Shown: positions 53,655 to 63,691, counted from the stretch's first letter. The stretch is DNA of 64,000 nucleotides from Leucobacter salsicius M1-8 (GCF_000350525.1 NZ_AOCN01000026.1:196770-260769), one strand, 5' to 3'. Program-made: numbers and translations. Notes: generated from the letters alone by a model not told the origin.

Positions 53655-55199
53655 CTATCCCTCTGCAGCGACCATTCCCAGCCACGCGAGCTCACGCACG
53701 CTGGAGATCAGTGCCTGACGGGCAGCCGCCTCATCCACCTCGAGCAGTGTGGCGAGGGCATCCGCAATCTGGACGAGCGTCAGATCGCCGTCACACGCTC
53801 CGAGCGCCGCCGCGAGGAGCGGGTCGGCCGCTACCCGACGCGAGATGGGTCGCTCGATCGACAGCGAGATGGCGCGCGGCGCCTCGACACCGGGCTCGTG
53901 CTCCCGGTGCTCTGCGACGGCGGGCTCTCGCACCCAATGCGCCTCGAGCACCTCGGCGTCAGTCATGCGCGCGGCGCGCACGCCAGCTTCGAACGCCGCC
54001 GCGAACGCGCGGCCGGTCTGCTCCGTGGTGATCGCGCCGGCAGCCTGCTCGAGGTGCACGAGCGGCTCTCGCTCGGGGCTCGACGTGCGGCTGATCCGGA
54101 TCGAGCCCAGCCCGATGCTCACCACGCGCCGAGCCTCGAAGTCGTCGAGCCAGGCGGCGAGCTTGCGATCGTAGCCCGCGCTGCCCGGGCGTTCCCCGCC
54201 GTCTCGGGCCCACATTTGCGCGTAGCCGAGCGGGTCGAGGCGGTCGCGCTCGATCACCCAGGCGGCGAGCCCGGCCTGCTTCGCCGCGGCGACCCAGCCG
54301 CGCACGCGCTCGAGGCCGTTGCCGCCCCAGGGGCTCTCCCAGTTCGCAAGGCACACGAGCACGCCTTCGGGTGCGAGGTGCTGGGCGCCCTGGCGCACGA
54401 CGTCGGCGGCCAGATCGTCGCCCGCGCGGCCACCATCCCGGTATTCGTAGACGGGCTCACCAGCAATGCGGGGCGTGATCACGAACGGCGGGTTCGACGC
54501 GATGAGCACAAATTCCTCGCCCGCGACCGGCTCGAATAGGCTCCCCGCACGAAACTCGATGCGGTCAGCGAGGCCGTTCAACCGGGCGTTCAGTCGGGCC
54601 ATCGCGAGCGCACGCTCGGAGATGTCGGTGGCGACGACGCGGTTGCTGCGCAGCGCGAGATGCAGGGCCACGATGCCGCAGCCCGTGCCGAGATCGAGGG
54701 CGGCCCCGTGCACGCCGCCCGGGGGCAGCTGTGCAATGAGCGAGCGCGTCGCGCCGCCGACTCCCATGACGTGATCGGTGCGCGCGGGGCCACCGCGCAG
54801 GTGGTCATCAAGGTCTGAAACGATCCACCAGTCTCGCGCGGCTAGCTCAGCCGCGGCGTCGACCGCGTCGTGCACCGTCACCGCGTTGAGTGACCTGGTT
54901 GCGCTGAGGTGGCCGTCGGCGAGCTTCGCAAGTTCGAGGACTATGAGCCCCGCACTCCCTACCCCGGGCAGGGCCTCGTCAACCAGCGCTTGGAGCACGC
55001 TCTCGCCGAGCAAGAACAGCCGCGTCAGCGTCGCGAGCGGTGAGACTTGCCGATGCCCCAGCACGCGCTTGGCCGGCAGCATCGTGCCCGCCTGACGGGC
55101 ACGATCCGCCGATTCTCCCAGCAACGTCTCAATGGCGGCGGTCGAAAAGTCGGCGCGCGCGAGGTCGGCCGCGAACAGGTCAAGAAGATCGTCAGTCAC
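53655..55199 (-). CDS. SAM-dependent methyltransferase of the N6-adenine/N5-glutamine type
   Basis: A 514-residue protein. The N-terminal 130 residues form a helical domain (DUF7059-like). The class I methyltransferase follows, with SAM motif ALDLGTGCGIVALHLAL near 165-180 and catalytic NPPF in VLIASNPPFVITP near 240. NPPF/NPPY enzymes methylate amino groups of adenine, guanine or glutamine; the substrate here is unknown. The C-terminal 130 residues are again helical. The start is GTG 55199 with TACGCT seven bases upstream, which fits a leaderless gene. Confidence 0.87.
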   Translation of the reverse strand: MTDDLLDLFAADLARADFSTAAIETLLGESADRARQAGTMLPAKRVLGHRQVSPLATLTRLFLLGESVLQALVDEALPGVGSAGLIVLELAKLADGHLSATRSLNAVTVHDAVDAAAELAARDWWIVSDLDDHLRGGPARTDHVMGVGGATRSLIAQLPPGGVHGAALDLGTGCGIVALHLALRSNRVVATDISERALAMARLNARLNGLADRIEFRAGSLFEPVAGEEFVLIASNPPFVITPRIAGEPVYEYRDGGRAGDDLAADVVRQGAQHLAPEGVLVCLANWESPWGGNGLERVRGWVAAAKQAGLAAWVIERDRLDPLGYAQMWARDGGERPGSAGYDRKLAAWLDDFEARRVVSIGLGSIRISRTSSPEREPLVHLEQAAGAITTEQTGRAFAAAFEAGVRAARMTDAEVLEAHWVREPAVAEHREHEPGVEAPRAISLSIERPISRRVAADPLLAAALGACDGDLTLVQIADALATLLEVDEAAARQALISSVRELAWLGMVAAEG

Positions 55200-55346
55200 T
55201 CGCTCAAGCGTAGTGGTTGCCCGCTACGGGCAGTTGCGGGGAATAGACAGGGAGCCAAACTAGTAGGTGGCTGTAACTATTACGAGGCCGCATCAATTTC
55301 GCACCGCCGCAACGGTGTCCCTGTGGGCTATCAGGGGCGGCTCCCC

Positions 55347-55991
55347 TTAGTAGGCGATGGTGAGCTGCGCCCGCCGATGCTCGCCACTTTCGATCTCGTC
55401 AACGATCGCGACACCGAAGTCGGCGCCCGAAATTGATGAGTTACCCTCATCATCCGTGAGCAGCACATCGCCGCCCACCCGGTAGTCGCCCGTGTACTCC
55501 CCTGCCGCCCAGGGCCCAAATGTGGCGGCAGGGCTGACGTAGAACCAGTCGAGTGTTGGTGCGCCGGCCCTCAGGTCTGCGAGCACGTCGCGCATCTCGG
55601 TCGCCTCGGGCTTCGCCTCCGGTGAGAAGTCAGGCGAGTTCAGCAGTAGGTCGCCGCCCGCGCGTTCGAGCAGGCTTCCTGCGCCACCAATGACGCCGAG
55701 TCGCACGCCAGCCTCGGCGGCCTCGGCCGCGAGCTCGGCAATCGCCGGGCGCACACGCCCCAGCATGTCTCCCCGAGCCGACACCGCGACAATCGCCACC
55801 TCTGCGCCAGCGAGCGCGCGGCCACGATCGGCCGCATTTTCGATCGTGCCGAGCAGGTAGTGCACGCCTCCGATCTGTTCGGCCGGCTCGTGGCGCGAGA
55901 GGCTGACGACGTCATGTCCGGCCACCACGGCGGCCTCCACGATGTGTCGGCCCGCGTATCCGCTGCCACCAATCACTGCGATTCTCGTCAT
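55347..55991 (-). CDS. NAD(P)-binding epimerase/oxidoreductase-like protein
   Basis: A 214-residue Rossmann-fold protein of the atypical SDR (NAD(P)H-binding) group. The dinucleotide motif is IAVIGGSGYAGRHIV at the start. There is a GGAGSLLE loop, and FYVSPAATFGPW replaces the usual YxxxK. Homologues include flavin reductase-like and NmrA-like proteins. The chosen ATG 55991 has GGGAGG six bases upstream; 55994 also reads ATG. No operon partner is evident. Confidence 0.85.
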   Translation of the reverse strand: MTRIAVIGGSGYAGRHIVEAAVVAGHDVVSLSRHEPAEQIGGVHYLLGTIENAADRGRALAGAEVAIVAVSARGDMLGRVRPAIAELAAEAAEAGVRLGVIGGAGSLLERAGGDLLLNSPDFSPEAKPEATEMRDVLADLRAGAPTLDWFYVSPAATFGPWAAGEYTGDYRVGGDVLLTDDEGNSSISGADFGVAIVDEIESGEHRRAQLTIAY

Positions 55992-56059
55992 CATCGACCT
56001 CCCAGCGGGCCCGGGTGTGCCCTCTTCCTTCACCATACTCCTGCACTCGGGGCCCCGCG

Positions 56060-57499
56060 CTAGTGCATCCCTCGATCGCTTGCCCGCACCGGTGATGGGA
56101 GTCGGATTTCGCCCATCAAATAGGCGTCAGCCGAAGCGGCCGCCGAGCGCCCCTCCGCGATCGCCCACACGATGAGGGACTGACCCCGGCCCGCATCACC
56201 CGCGACAAACACGCCGGGCTCCGCCGTGGCGAACCGGTCGTCCCGTGCCAGCGCGCCCCGCCCATCGGTGTCCAGACCGGTGACCGGCTCCGCACCCACG
56301 AAGCCCATCGCGAGCAGCACGAGCTCGGCCTCAAGCAGCCGTTCGGTGCCAGGAAGCGGTTCGCGGCCGCCCGCCGTGAACCCGGTTTCGGCTACCCGCA
56401 GACCCGTGACCCCGCGCTCATCCCCAGTGAACTCGACCGTGGAGGCCAGGTACCTGCGATCTCCGCCCTCTTCGTGCGAGCTCGAGACCTCAAAGAGGTT
56501 CGGGTGCGTGGGCCAGGGCTGCCCCGCAGTGCGCTCGGAGGTCGGCTGGCGCCCGATGGCCAAACTGGTGACGCTCGTGGCCCCCTGGCGCAGGGCGGTG
56601 CCTACGCAGTCCGAGCCCGTGTCGCCGCCGCCAATCACGACCACCCGCTTGCCGCGCGCGTCCAGATGGTCAGGCGCGTCCCCCCGCGTCGCCACGGCGT
56701 GATTCGCCGCCGTCAAGTAGGGCATGGCGTGCACGATGCCGGCAAGGTTGCGCCCCGGCAGCGGCAATTCGCGCGGCACGGCGGCGCCGGTCGCCACGAC
56801 CACCGCGTCAAAGCGCCGCCGCAGCTCGGGCCAGCTCATGTCGCGGCCGATCGCGACCCCGCAGCGAAACCTGGTGCCCTCGGCCTTGAGCTGGCCGATG
56901 CGCCGTTCTACCAGCTGCTTGTCGAGCTTGAAATCGGGGATGCCGAACCTGAGGAGCCCGCCGGGTTCCTCGTCGCGCTCGAACACGACAACCGTGTGAC
57001 CCGCGCGCGTCAGCTGCTGCGCTGCGGCCAGCCCCGCGGGGCCCGAGCCCACGACGGCTACCCGCTTGCCGGTGAGCCGCTCGGGCGGGTGGGGCGTCAC
57101 CCAGCCGTGCGCGAACGCCTCGTCGATGATGCTGTTCTCAATCTGTTTGATTGTGACGGCGGGCTGATTGATGCCGAGCACGCACGCCGATTCGCAGGGG
57201 GCGGGGCAGGCCCGACCCGTGAACTCCGGGAAGTTATTGGTCTCGTGCAGCCGCTCGATGGCCTCACGCCCACGGCCGCGGTGCGTCAGGTCGTTCCACT
57301 CGGGAATCAGGTTGCCGAGCGGGCACCCCTGGTGGCAGAAGGCGACGCCACAGTCCATACAGCGCGAGGCCTGGCGGGCCACGATCTCGGGCTGGGCCGG
57401 ATCGACGACCTCCCGCCAGTCACGCAGGCGCAGCGCGACCGGCCGTTTCGGGGCGAGCTCACGCTCGCGCACGGTCAAGAATCCATGTGGGTCAGCCAC
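56060..57499 (-). CDS. gltD: Glutamate synthase small (beta) subunit
   Basis: A 479-residue flavoprotein. The N-terminal Fe-S region has CMDCGVAFC and CPLGN plus CPAPCESAC. The FAD motif is VAVVGSGPAGLAAAQQL and the NADPH motif is VVVIGGGDTGSDC; GVFVAGDAGRG ends the FAD domain. It supplies electrons from NADPH to GltB. GTG 57499 has GGAGG six bases upstream, and the start overlaps the gltB stop by eight bases. The last residues (PSPVRASDRGMH) are variable. Confidence 0.96.
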   Translation of the reverse strand: MADPHGFLTVRERELAPKRPVALRLRDWREVVDPAQPEIVARQASRCMDCGVAFCHQGCPLGNLIPEWNDLTHRGRGREAIERLHETNNFPEFTGRACPAPCESACVLGINQPAVTIKQIENSIIDEAFAHGWVTPHPPERLTGKRVAVVGSGPAGLAAAQQLTRAGHTVVVFERDEEPGGLLRFGIPDFKLDKQLVERRIGQLKAEGTRFRCGVAIGRDMSWPELRRRFDAVVVATGAAVPRELPLPGRNLAGIVHAMPYLTAANHAVATRGDAPDHLDARGKRVVVIGGGDTGSDCVGTALRQGATSVTSLAIGRQPTSERTAGQPWPTHPNLFEVSSSHEEGGDRRYLASTVEFTGDERGVTGLRVAETGFTAGGREPLPGTERLLEAELVLLAMGFVGAEPVTGLDTDGRGALARDDRFATAEPGVFVAGDAGRGQSLIVWAIAEGRSAAASADAYLMGEIRLPSPVRASDRGMH

Positions 57500-60400
57500 G
57501 GGTCGCCTCCAAGATATCGTTCCAAACGGTTGCGCCGTCGGGGTCCTGCCCCGCGGCGTGCGCGCGTTCACGCACCTCGAGCACGCGAGCGTATCCACTC
57601 GGGACAACGTGGGTGAACCGCGCGAGGGTGCGCTCGCGGTCTCGGTCGAGCTCGGCCAGCAGGTGCCGCGCGACCGGTGACCCAGTTTGCTCGAGGTGCC
57701 GACTCATGAGGCTCACCACTCGGGCCTCGAGGACGTCGCGAGCGGGCCGCTCCGCAAGGCTCCCGAGGCAGAGGGATCCGGATCCCAGTTCGGACGCGTT
57801 CACGTGCGCGGTATCCAGGTCGAGCACAACGGCCTCGCCGCCCGACATGCCCGCGCCGAAGTTGCGGCCGGTGGGTCCGAGGATTAGGGCGAAGCCGCCC
57901 GTGAAGTACTCGAGGGCGTGGTCGCCGACGCCTTCGACGACCGCGATCGCGCCCGACCCGCGCACGAGGAAGCGCTCGCCGACCTCGCCCGAGATCCAGA
58001 GGTGGCCGCTCGTGGCCCCGTACCCGATCACGTTGCCTGCGATCGTGCCGACGGGCCCAGCGGCGGCCTCGGCCGGGTGGGGGCGAATCACGATCTCGCC
58101 GCCCGAGAGCCCCTTGCCAACGTAGTCGTTGGCGTCTCCGGTGAGGCGCAGCGTGATGCCGGCTGGCAGAAAGGCTCCGAGCGATTGCCCGGCCGAGCCC
58201 GTGAGGGAGATGTCGATCGTCTCGGGGGCCAGTCCATCGGCACCCCACCGCCGGGTCACCTCCGATCCCAGCAGCGTGCCGACCGCGCGGTCGGTGTTGC
58301 CGACGGGCAAGTCGAAGATGCGCGGTTCCCCTCGGTCGAGTGCGCCCGCGCAGTCCGCGAGCAATGCGGCGTCGAAGTGCTCCCCAACCCCGTGTTGCTG
58401 CGCGAACCGGTGGCGCCTGCCGACGGCGCCCGTGTCAGGGCCCCATAGCAGTGGGGTGAGGTCGAGCCCGTCCGCTTTCCAGTGCCGCACGGCGTCGTCG
58501 ACGTCGAGGGCTGCCGTGTCGCCGACCGCCTCGTCGAGCGTGCGGTAGCCGAGGGAGGCGAGCAGCTCACGCACCTCCTCGGCCAAGAACATGAAGAAGT
58601 TGACGATGTGATCGGCCTGGCCGGTGAAGCGCGCACGCAGCTCGGGGTTCTGGGTGGCGACGCCCACCGGGCAGGTGTCCAAGTGGCAAGCGCGCATCAT
58701 GATGCAGCCCGAAACCACGAGCGGGGCCGTCGCAAAACCGAACTCCTCGGCGCCGAGGAGCGCGGCGATCACGACGTCGCGGCCCGTCTTGAGCTGCCCA
58801 TCGACCTGCAACACGACCCGCTCCCGCAGTCCGTTGAGCATCAGCGTCTGCTGCGCCTCGACGAGGCCGAGCTCCCACGGCGACCCCGCGTGCTTCAGCG
58901 AGTTCATCGGGCTCGCGCCCGTGCCGCCGTCGTGGCCGGATACCAGGATCACGTCTGAGAGCGCCTTGGCGACGCCCGCGGCGACGGGGCCGATGCCCGA
59001 CTGCGACACGAGCTTCGTCGAAATACGCGCGGCCGGGTTGGCGCGTTTCAGGTCGTAGATCAGCTGCTTCAAGTCCTCAATCGAGTAGATATCGTGGTGC
59101 GGAGGCGGCGAGATGAGGCCCACCCCCGGGGTCGCGTGCCGGGTGCGCGCGATCCAGGGGTACATCTTCGTGGGCGGGAGCTGCCCGCCCTCCCCCGGCT
59201 TCGCGCCCTGCGCGAGCTTGATCTGGATCTCCTCGGCGCTCACGAGGTAGGCACTCGTCACCCCGAAACGGCCAGACGCGACCTGCTTGATCTTGCTGCA
59301 GCGCTCTGGGTCGGCGAGTCGCTCGGGCGTCTCCCCGCCCTCTCCCGTGTTGGACTTACCGCCGATCCGGTTCATGGCGATCGCAAGGGTTTCGTGCGCC
59401 TCGGGCGAGATCGAGCCGAAGCTCATGGCCCCCGTGGCGAACCGTTTGACGATCTCGGTCGCGGGCTCGACCTCGGCGATATCGACCGCGGGACGCTGCG
59501 GCGAGAGCGTGAGCAGCCCGCGCAGCGTCATGAGCCTAGACGCCTGGTCGTTGACCCGTGCCGAGTACTGGGCGAACAGGTCGCGGCGGCCCGTGCTCGT
59601 TGCATGCTGCAGCTTGAAGATCGTCTCGGGGTCAAACAGGTGGGGCGCCTCACCCCGCCGAAACCGGTACTCGCCCCCCGTCTCGAGCCGCTCGTGGACG
59701 CGGGGCGCGGTGTCGTCGGGGTAGGCGGCGCGATGACGCACCGCGACCTCGGCCGCAAGCACGTCGAGGCCAACGCCGCCGAGTTTCGTCGCGGTGCCCG
59801 AGAAGTATCGATCCACGATCTCGCGGCCAAGGCCGATCGCTTCAAACGCCTGGGCACCGCAGTAGGAAGCGACGGTTGAGATGCCCATCTTGCTCATGAT
59901 CTTGAGCATGCCCTTGCCGAGGGCCCGGATCAGGCGCGCGGTGGCCTCGGACTCGGTGAGCCCTTCGATCACGCCGTCGCGCACCGCGAGCCCCACGGTT
60001 TCCATCGCGAGGTACGGGTTGACCGCCGCCGCACCGTAGCCGATGAGTGCGGCGACGTGGTGCACCTCCCGCACGTCGCCCGCCTCCGCGATGAGGGCGA
60101 CCCGCATACGCTCGCCCGCGCGGATCAGGTGGTGGTGCACGGCCGACACCGCGAGCAGCGACGGGATGGGAGCGAGGTCCTTGTTCGAGTCGCGGTCTGA
60201 GATCACCACGAACTCGGCGCCCGCGGCGACGGCCGCGCTCGCCTCCCGGCACATCTCGTCCACGCGCTCCGCCAGCCCGCGGGCGCCGAAGTCAACGGGG
60301 TACAGCCCCCGAATGGTGACGGCACGCTCGGTGAGTGGGTCCTCCCCGAAGTGCTGGATGCGGGCGAGCAGGTCGCCATCGATCACCGGGAAGTCGAGCA

Positions 60401-62087
60401 CCACCTGGCGCGCGTGCTCGGCCGACTGGGTCAGCAGGTTCAGTTGTGGCCCCATGCCCGCGCGCAGGCTCGTCACGAGTTCCTCGCGCAGCGCGTCGAG
60501 CGGCGGGTTGGTGACCTGCGCGAACTGCTGCACAAAGTAGTCAAACAGCAGCCGGGGCCGCTCGGCCAACACCGCAATGGGGGTGTCGGTGCCCATGGCG
60601 GCGATCGGCTCGATTCCGGTGCGCGCCATCGGCTCGAGCAGCAGCCGCACCTCCTCCTCCGTATACCCAAACGTGCGCTGTCGGCGCAGGATCGAGGCCT
60701 GCGGGTGCACGAGGGGCTCTCGCTCGGGTTCGTCAGCCAGCCGGATCCGGCCGTGCTCCAGCCAGGCTCCCCAGGGGGCCGCTGCCGCGAGTTCGGCCTT
60801 TACCTCGGCATCATCCCTAATTCGCCCGCTTGCGAGATCCACTGCGAGCATGCGACCCGGGCGCAACCGTCCGCGGTGCGCGACGCGCTCGGGGGCGATG
60901 TCGAGCACCCCGGTCTCGCTCGCGATGACGAGGAGTCCATCGTGCGTTTCGAGGGTGCGGCCGGGGCGCAGCCCGTTGCGGTCGGTGAGCGCCACCAGCT
61001 CCTCACCGTCTGTGGCGATCATCGCGGCGGGTCCGTCCCAGGGCTCCATCACGAGCGAGTGGTACTCCAGAAAGTCGACGAGGCCGGGATCAAGGCTCGG
61101 CTCGTTCTCCCACGCCTCCGGCACCATCATGGCGAGCGCGTGCGGCAGCGACCGGCCCGCGCGCACCAGGAGCTCGAGCACCTCGTCAAAGCTTGCCGAG
61201 TCGCTGCCGCCCGCCGAGCAGATGGGCAGAAGCTGCCGCACGTCGCCGAGCGCTTCTGACTCGAGTTGGGCCTCGCGGGCCCGCATCCAGTTGCGGTTGC
61301 CCCGCACGGTGTTGATCTCGCCGTTGTGTGCGACCATGCGCAGCGGCTGCGCGAGGTGCCACGACGGAAACGTGTTGGTCGAATAGCGCGAGTGCACAAT
61401 GGCGAATCTGCTGGCGAACCGCGGGTCCCCCAGCTCGGGATAGAACGCGGGCAATTGCAGCGTGGTGACCATGCCCTTGTACACGATCGTGCGAGCGCTG
61501 AGCGAGGGCAGGTAGCAGCCCGTCTCGTGTCCGATGCGCTTGCGCGTGCGAAAGGCGTGCCGTTCGAGCGCGGCCCCGTCGAGCGGCACGCGCGCGGGCG
61601 CCAGAATCAACTGCGAGATGTGTGGCGCGGCGTCGGCCGCCGCGGCCCCCAGGCCCGCGGCCTCCGTGGGAATCTCGCGCCAGGCCACCAGGCTGAGGCC
61701 TTCCTCGGCCGCGATCGCCTCGATCCGGTATCTGGTGGCCCGGCGCTCCGCCGCTCCAGCCGGCAAAAACACGTGGCCAGCGAGGTACCCGCCCGCGGGT
61801 GGCAGGGTGGCTTCGGGATGTGACGTTGCGAGCTCGCTCCGGATCAGGGCGTCGGGCACGTCGGTAAGAATGCCGGCGCCGTCGCCGGTTCCCGCGTCAG
61901 AGCCGACGGCGCCGCGGTGCTCCAAGTGTGCAAGGGCGTTCAACGCGAGCCGCACGGTGTCGTGGGTGGCTGTGCCGGTGAGCGACACGACGGCAGCGAG
62001 ACCGCAGGCATCGCGTTCCTCTGCCGGGTTGTAGAGCCCAACGGGTTCGGTGGGTTGGCGTGGGGCCTGTGCTGGGTTGGCAGTCAT
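57492..62087 (-). CDS. gltB: Glutamate synthase large (alpha) subunit
   Basis: A 1531-residue enzyme that makes glutamate from glutamine and 2-oxoglutarate. After a propeptide of about 27 residues, the N-terminal nucleophile is Cys28 in ERDACGLAAV. The class II amidotransferase domain runs to about 430, then the central domain, and the FMN barrel (about 830-1220) with GAMSFGSISPEAHE and SGHDGGTGASP. The 3Fe-4S cluster Cys residues are in CIMMRACHLDTCPVGVATQ. The C-terminal GXGXG beta-helix closes the protein. ATG 62087 was chosen by AGGGGG upstream and the propeptide length. Confidence 0.97.
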   Translation of the reverse strand: MTANPAQAPRQPTEPVGLYNPAEERDACGLAAVVSLTGTATHDTVRLALNALAHLEHRGAVGSDAGTGDGAGILTDVPDALIRSELATSHPEATLPPAGGYLAGHVFLPAGAAERRATRYRIEAIAAEEGLSLVAWREIPTEAAGLGAAAADAAPHISQLILAPARVPLDGAALERHAFRTRKRIGHETGCYLPSLSARTIVYKGMVTTLQLPAFYPELGDPRFASRFAIVHSRYSTNTFPSWHLAQPLRMVAHNGEINTVRGNRNWMRAREAQLESEALGDVRQLLPICSAGGSDSASFDEVLELLVRAGRSLPHALAMMVPEAWENEPSLDPGLVDFLEYHSLVMEPWDGPAAMIATDGEELVALTDRNGLRPGRTLETHDGLLVIASETGVLDIAPERVAHRGRLRPGRMLAVDLASGRIRDDAEVKAELAAAAPWGAWLEHGRIRLADEPEREPLVHPQASILRRQRTFGYTEEEVRLLLEPMARTGIEPIAAMGTDTPIAVLAERPRLLFDYFVQQFAQVTNPPLDALREELVTSLRAGMGPQLNLLTQSAEHARQVVLDFPVIDGDLLARIQHFGEDPLTERAVTIRGLYPVDFGARGLAERVDEMCREASAAVAAGAEFVVISDRDSNKDLAPIPSLLAVSAVHHHLIRAGERMRVALIAEAGDVREVHHVAALIGYGAAAVNPYLAMETVGLAVRDGVIEGLTESEATARLIRALGKGMLKIMSKMGISTVASYCGAQAFEAIGLGREIVDRYFSGTATKLGGVGLDVLAAEVAVRHRAAYPDDTAPRVHERLETGGEYRFRRGEAPHLFDPETIFKLQHATSTGRRDLFAQYSARVNDQASRLMTLRGLLTLSPQRPAVDIAEVEPATEIVKRFATGAMSFGSISPEAHETLAIAMNRIGGKSNTGEGGETPERLADPERCSKIKQVASGRFGVTSAYLVSAEEIQIKLAQGAKPGEGGQLPPTKMYPWIARTRHATPGVGLISPPPHHDIYSIEDLKQLIYDLKRANPAARISTKLVSQSGIGPVAAGVAKALSDVILVSGHDGGTGASPMNSLKHAGSPWELGLVEAQQTLMLNGLRERVVLQVDGQLKTGRDVVIAALLGAEEFGFATAPLVVSGCIMMRACHLDTCPVGVATQNPELRARFTGQADHIVNFFMFLAEEVRELLASLGYRTLDEAVGDTAALDVDDAVRHWKADGLDLTPLLWGPDTGAVGRRHRFAQQHGVGEHFDAALLADCAGALDRGEPRIFDLPVGNTDRAVGTLLGSEVTRRWGADGLAPETIDISLTGSAGQSLGAFLPAGITLRLTGDANDYVGKGLSGGEIVIRPHPAEAAAGPVGTIAGNVIGYGATSGHLWISGEVGERFLVRGSGAIAVVEGVGDHALEYFTGGFALILGPTGRNFGAGMSGGEAVVLDLDTAHVNASELGSGSLCLGSLAERPARDVLEARVVSLMSRHLEQTGSPVARHLLAELDRDRERTLARFTHVVPSGYARVLEVRERAHAAGQDPDGATVWNDILEATRG

Positions 62088-62330
62088 CGCCGTCCCCCTT
62101 CTGGTGGTGGGACTACGGCGGCCCATTGGGGCTGGCGCGGCGCTCAGGACGTCGGTGTCGCGGCGAGGCACGTCAGCGGGAGTGCCACACTATCACCAGA
62201 AAATTCGGTCAGTTGACGCCCTAGCCCACACCGTCGCTCATTTGCGGCGCCTGAATACTTCCTCACCGAATAATCTACATTTCTCACGACAGTTCACCGA
62301 ACGGCGCCAAGAACCTTTACACGCCGGAAA
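62088..62330. promoter_or_regulatory. gltB upstream region
   Basis: No gene is visible in the 300 bases between gltB and the SDR gene. The octamer TCACCGAA occurs at 62263-62270 and 62294-62301, 31 bases apart, about three helical turns. A minus-strand GATAGT (near 62187) may be a -10 for gltB. The repeats could be activator or repressor sites. Confidence 0.4.
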
Positions 62331-62371
62331 CACTTCTGGCGCGTCCCCGAAACGGGAACGCGCCAGAAGTG
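62331..62371 (-). terminator. Terminator after the SDR gene
   Basis: A 14-bp stem, one mismatch, then four more pairs (62331-62349 with 62353-62371), 17 bases after the SDR stop. Confidence 0.88.
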
Positions 62372-62387
62372 ACAGCCAGGTGTGACG

Positions 62388-63155
62388 CTACTCGGCTGCG
62401 CCGAAGCTCGACACGTCGCCCACGAGGCGCGTGTGATCTGCGGGGACGGGCTCGACCGCAGCGAGCGCAACCTCGGCGGCGAACTCGGCCACGTTGTAGA
62501 GTCGACCGGCCTGCTCGCGACGATCCTCGAGCGCGCCCGGGTTCATGCGGTTCAGCAGTGTCGCGGTGACCGTGCCCTCGATCATGTCGCCCGACACCAC
62601 CACGAACTCGATGCCGCGCTCAGCCAGGCCAGCGATGCGCTCGCGCAGCGCGTCCTCACCCGCACGCTTGGAGCGTGCCACGGGCTCGTACTCGGGCATT
62701 GTGGGCGTCGTGTTGATGAAGTGCGCCTGGTGACTCGTCACAAACACCACGCGGGATCCCTCGCCCATGAGCGGCAGCGCCGCGTCAAGCACCGAGAGCT
62801 GGGCATCGCGGTTGAGCTTGAGGGCGTAGTCCTCAGCCATGCCGCTCTCCATGCCACCCGAGGCGTTCAGCACGAGCACGTCCAGGCCGCCGAAGGCCTC
62901 GCGCACCGCGTCCATCATGCCAGCTACCGACTCGGGGTCGGTCAGGTCAGCGCCCTGCACAAGGGCCTGCACGCCAAGTTCACGCAGCTGCGCCGCGAGC
63001 TTTTCAGCACGCGGGGCCTTGTTGCGGAAGTTCACGACTACGTCGGCCCCCGCCTCAGCAAAGTAGCGTACGGTGTCGGCGCCCACGCCACGGGAAGACC
63101 CGGTTACCAGGGCGCGCTTGCCAGCGAGGCTGCCAGCTTCAAGAATCTGTGTCAC
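62388..63155 (-). CDS. Short-chain dehydrogenase/reductase family protein
   Basis: A 255-residue SDR with the NAD(P) motif VTGSSRGVGADTV, NASGG in place of NNAG, and the catalytic Ser in VFVTSHQAHF. The active-site Tyr is in PEYEPVARSKRAGE, where the spacing is Y-x6-K instead of Y-x3-K. The alcohol, sugar or acyl substrate is unknown. It lies alone, divergent from rbpA. Confidence 0.88.
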   Translation of the reverse strand: MTQILEAGSLAGKRALVTGSSRGVGADTVRYFAEAGADVVVNFRNKAPRAEKLAAQLRELGVQALVQGADLTDPESVAGMMDAVREAFGGLDVLVLNASGGMESGMAEDYALKLNRDAQLSVLDAALPLMGEGSRVVFVTSHQAHFINTTPTMPEYEPVARSKRAGEDALRERIAGLAERGIEFVVVSGDMIEGTVTATLLNRMNPGALEDRREQAGRLYNVAEFAAEVALAAVEPVPADHTRLVGDVSSFGAAE

Positions 63156-63199
63156 CAGAACTCCTCAATTCGTTTGGTTCACGTCACGACAACCCTACT

Positions 63200-63224
63200 G
63201 GAACGTCCATGCAGGTACGCCGTC
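63200..63224 (+). promoter_or_regulatory. Possible SigR-type promoter of rbpA
   Basis: GGAAC at 63200-63204 and GTC at 63222-63224 are 17 bases apart, close to the GGAAT-N18-GTT pattern of actinobacterial disulfide-stress sigma factors. rbpA is under SigR control in Streptomyces. The match is partial. Confidence 0.35.
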
Positions 63225-63314
63225 ACACATGGGCCTACCGCTTCGCCTGTGATCCCGGTACGCTGCAACAAATGGCAGTGGACACAATGTGTGCACGTGG
63301 CGAGGAGGTCCAAC

Positions 63315-63674
63315 ATGGCCGATCGTACGCTCCGAGGAACACGTATAGGCGCGACAAGCTTGCAGGGCGAAGAGGGCGTCAAGCTCTCCCCCCGGCGAGG
63401 CGTGGAGTATCTCACCGAGCGCGGGGAGAGGTTTACCGTACTGTTCGATGCAGACGCTGAGCCCCCCGCAGAATGGTACGAACAGAAGACCGGAGAACTC
63501 GGTTTCCTCGACGACGAAGCGGGCCGCACGGCGCGCACCGAGTTCGAGGACAAGGCCTCGTCTCAGCGCACACCGTGGGACATGCTCGTCGAGCGACGCA
63601 GCATCGAGGAGCTCGAAGAACTCCTCGATGAGCGGCTGCAGTTGCTCCGGGCGCGGCGCGGCACCAAGAAATAA
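63315..63674 (+). CDS. rbpA: RNA polymerase-binding protein RbpA
   Basis: A 119-residue actinobacterial transcription factor that binds the principal sigma factor and stabilises open complexes. The start MADRTLRGTRIGATSLQ, the beta-rich core domain (VEYLTERGERFTVLFD) and the C-terminal sigma-interaction domain (TPWDMLVERRSIEELEELLDERL) are all present. ATG 63315 has GGAGG six bases upstream. The frame is open far upstream, but that part is antisense to the SDR gene. Confidence 0.97.
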   Translation: MADRTLRGTRIGATSLQGEEGVKLSPRRGVEYLTERGERFTVLFDADAEPPAEWYEQKTGELGFLDDEAGRTARTEFEDKASSQRTPWDMLVERRSIEELEELLDERLQLLRARRGTKK

Positions 63675-63691
63675 TGCCGCGCCTCCTCTAA

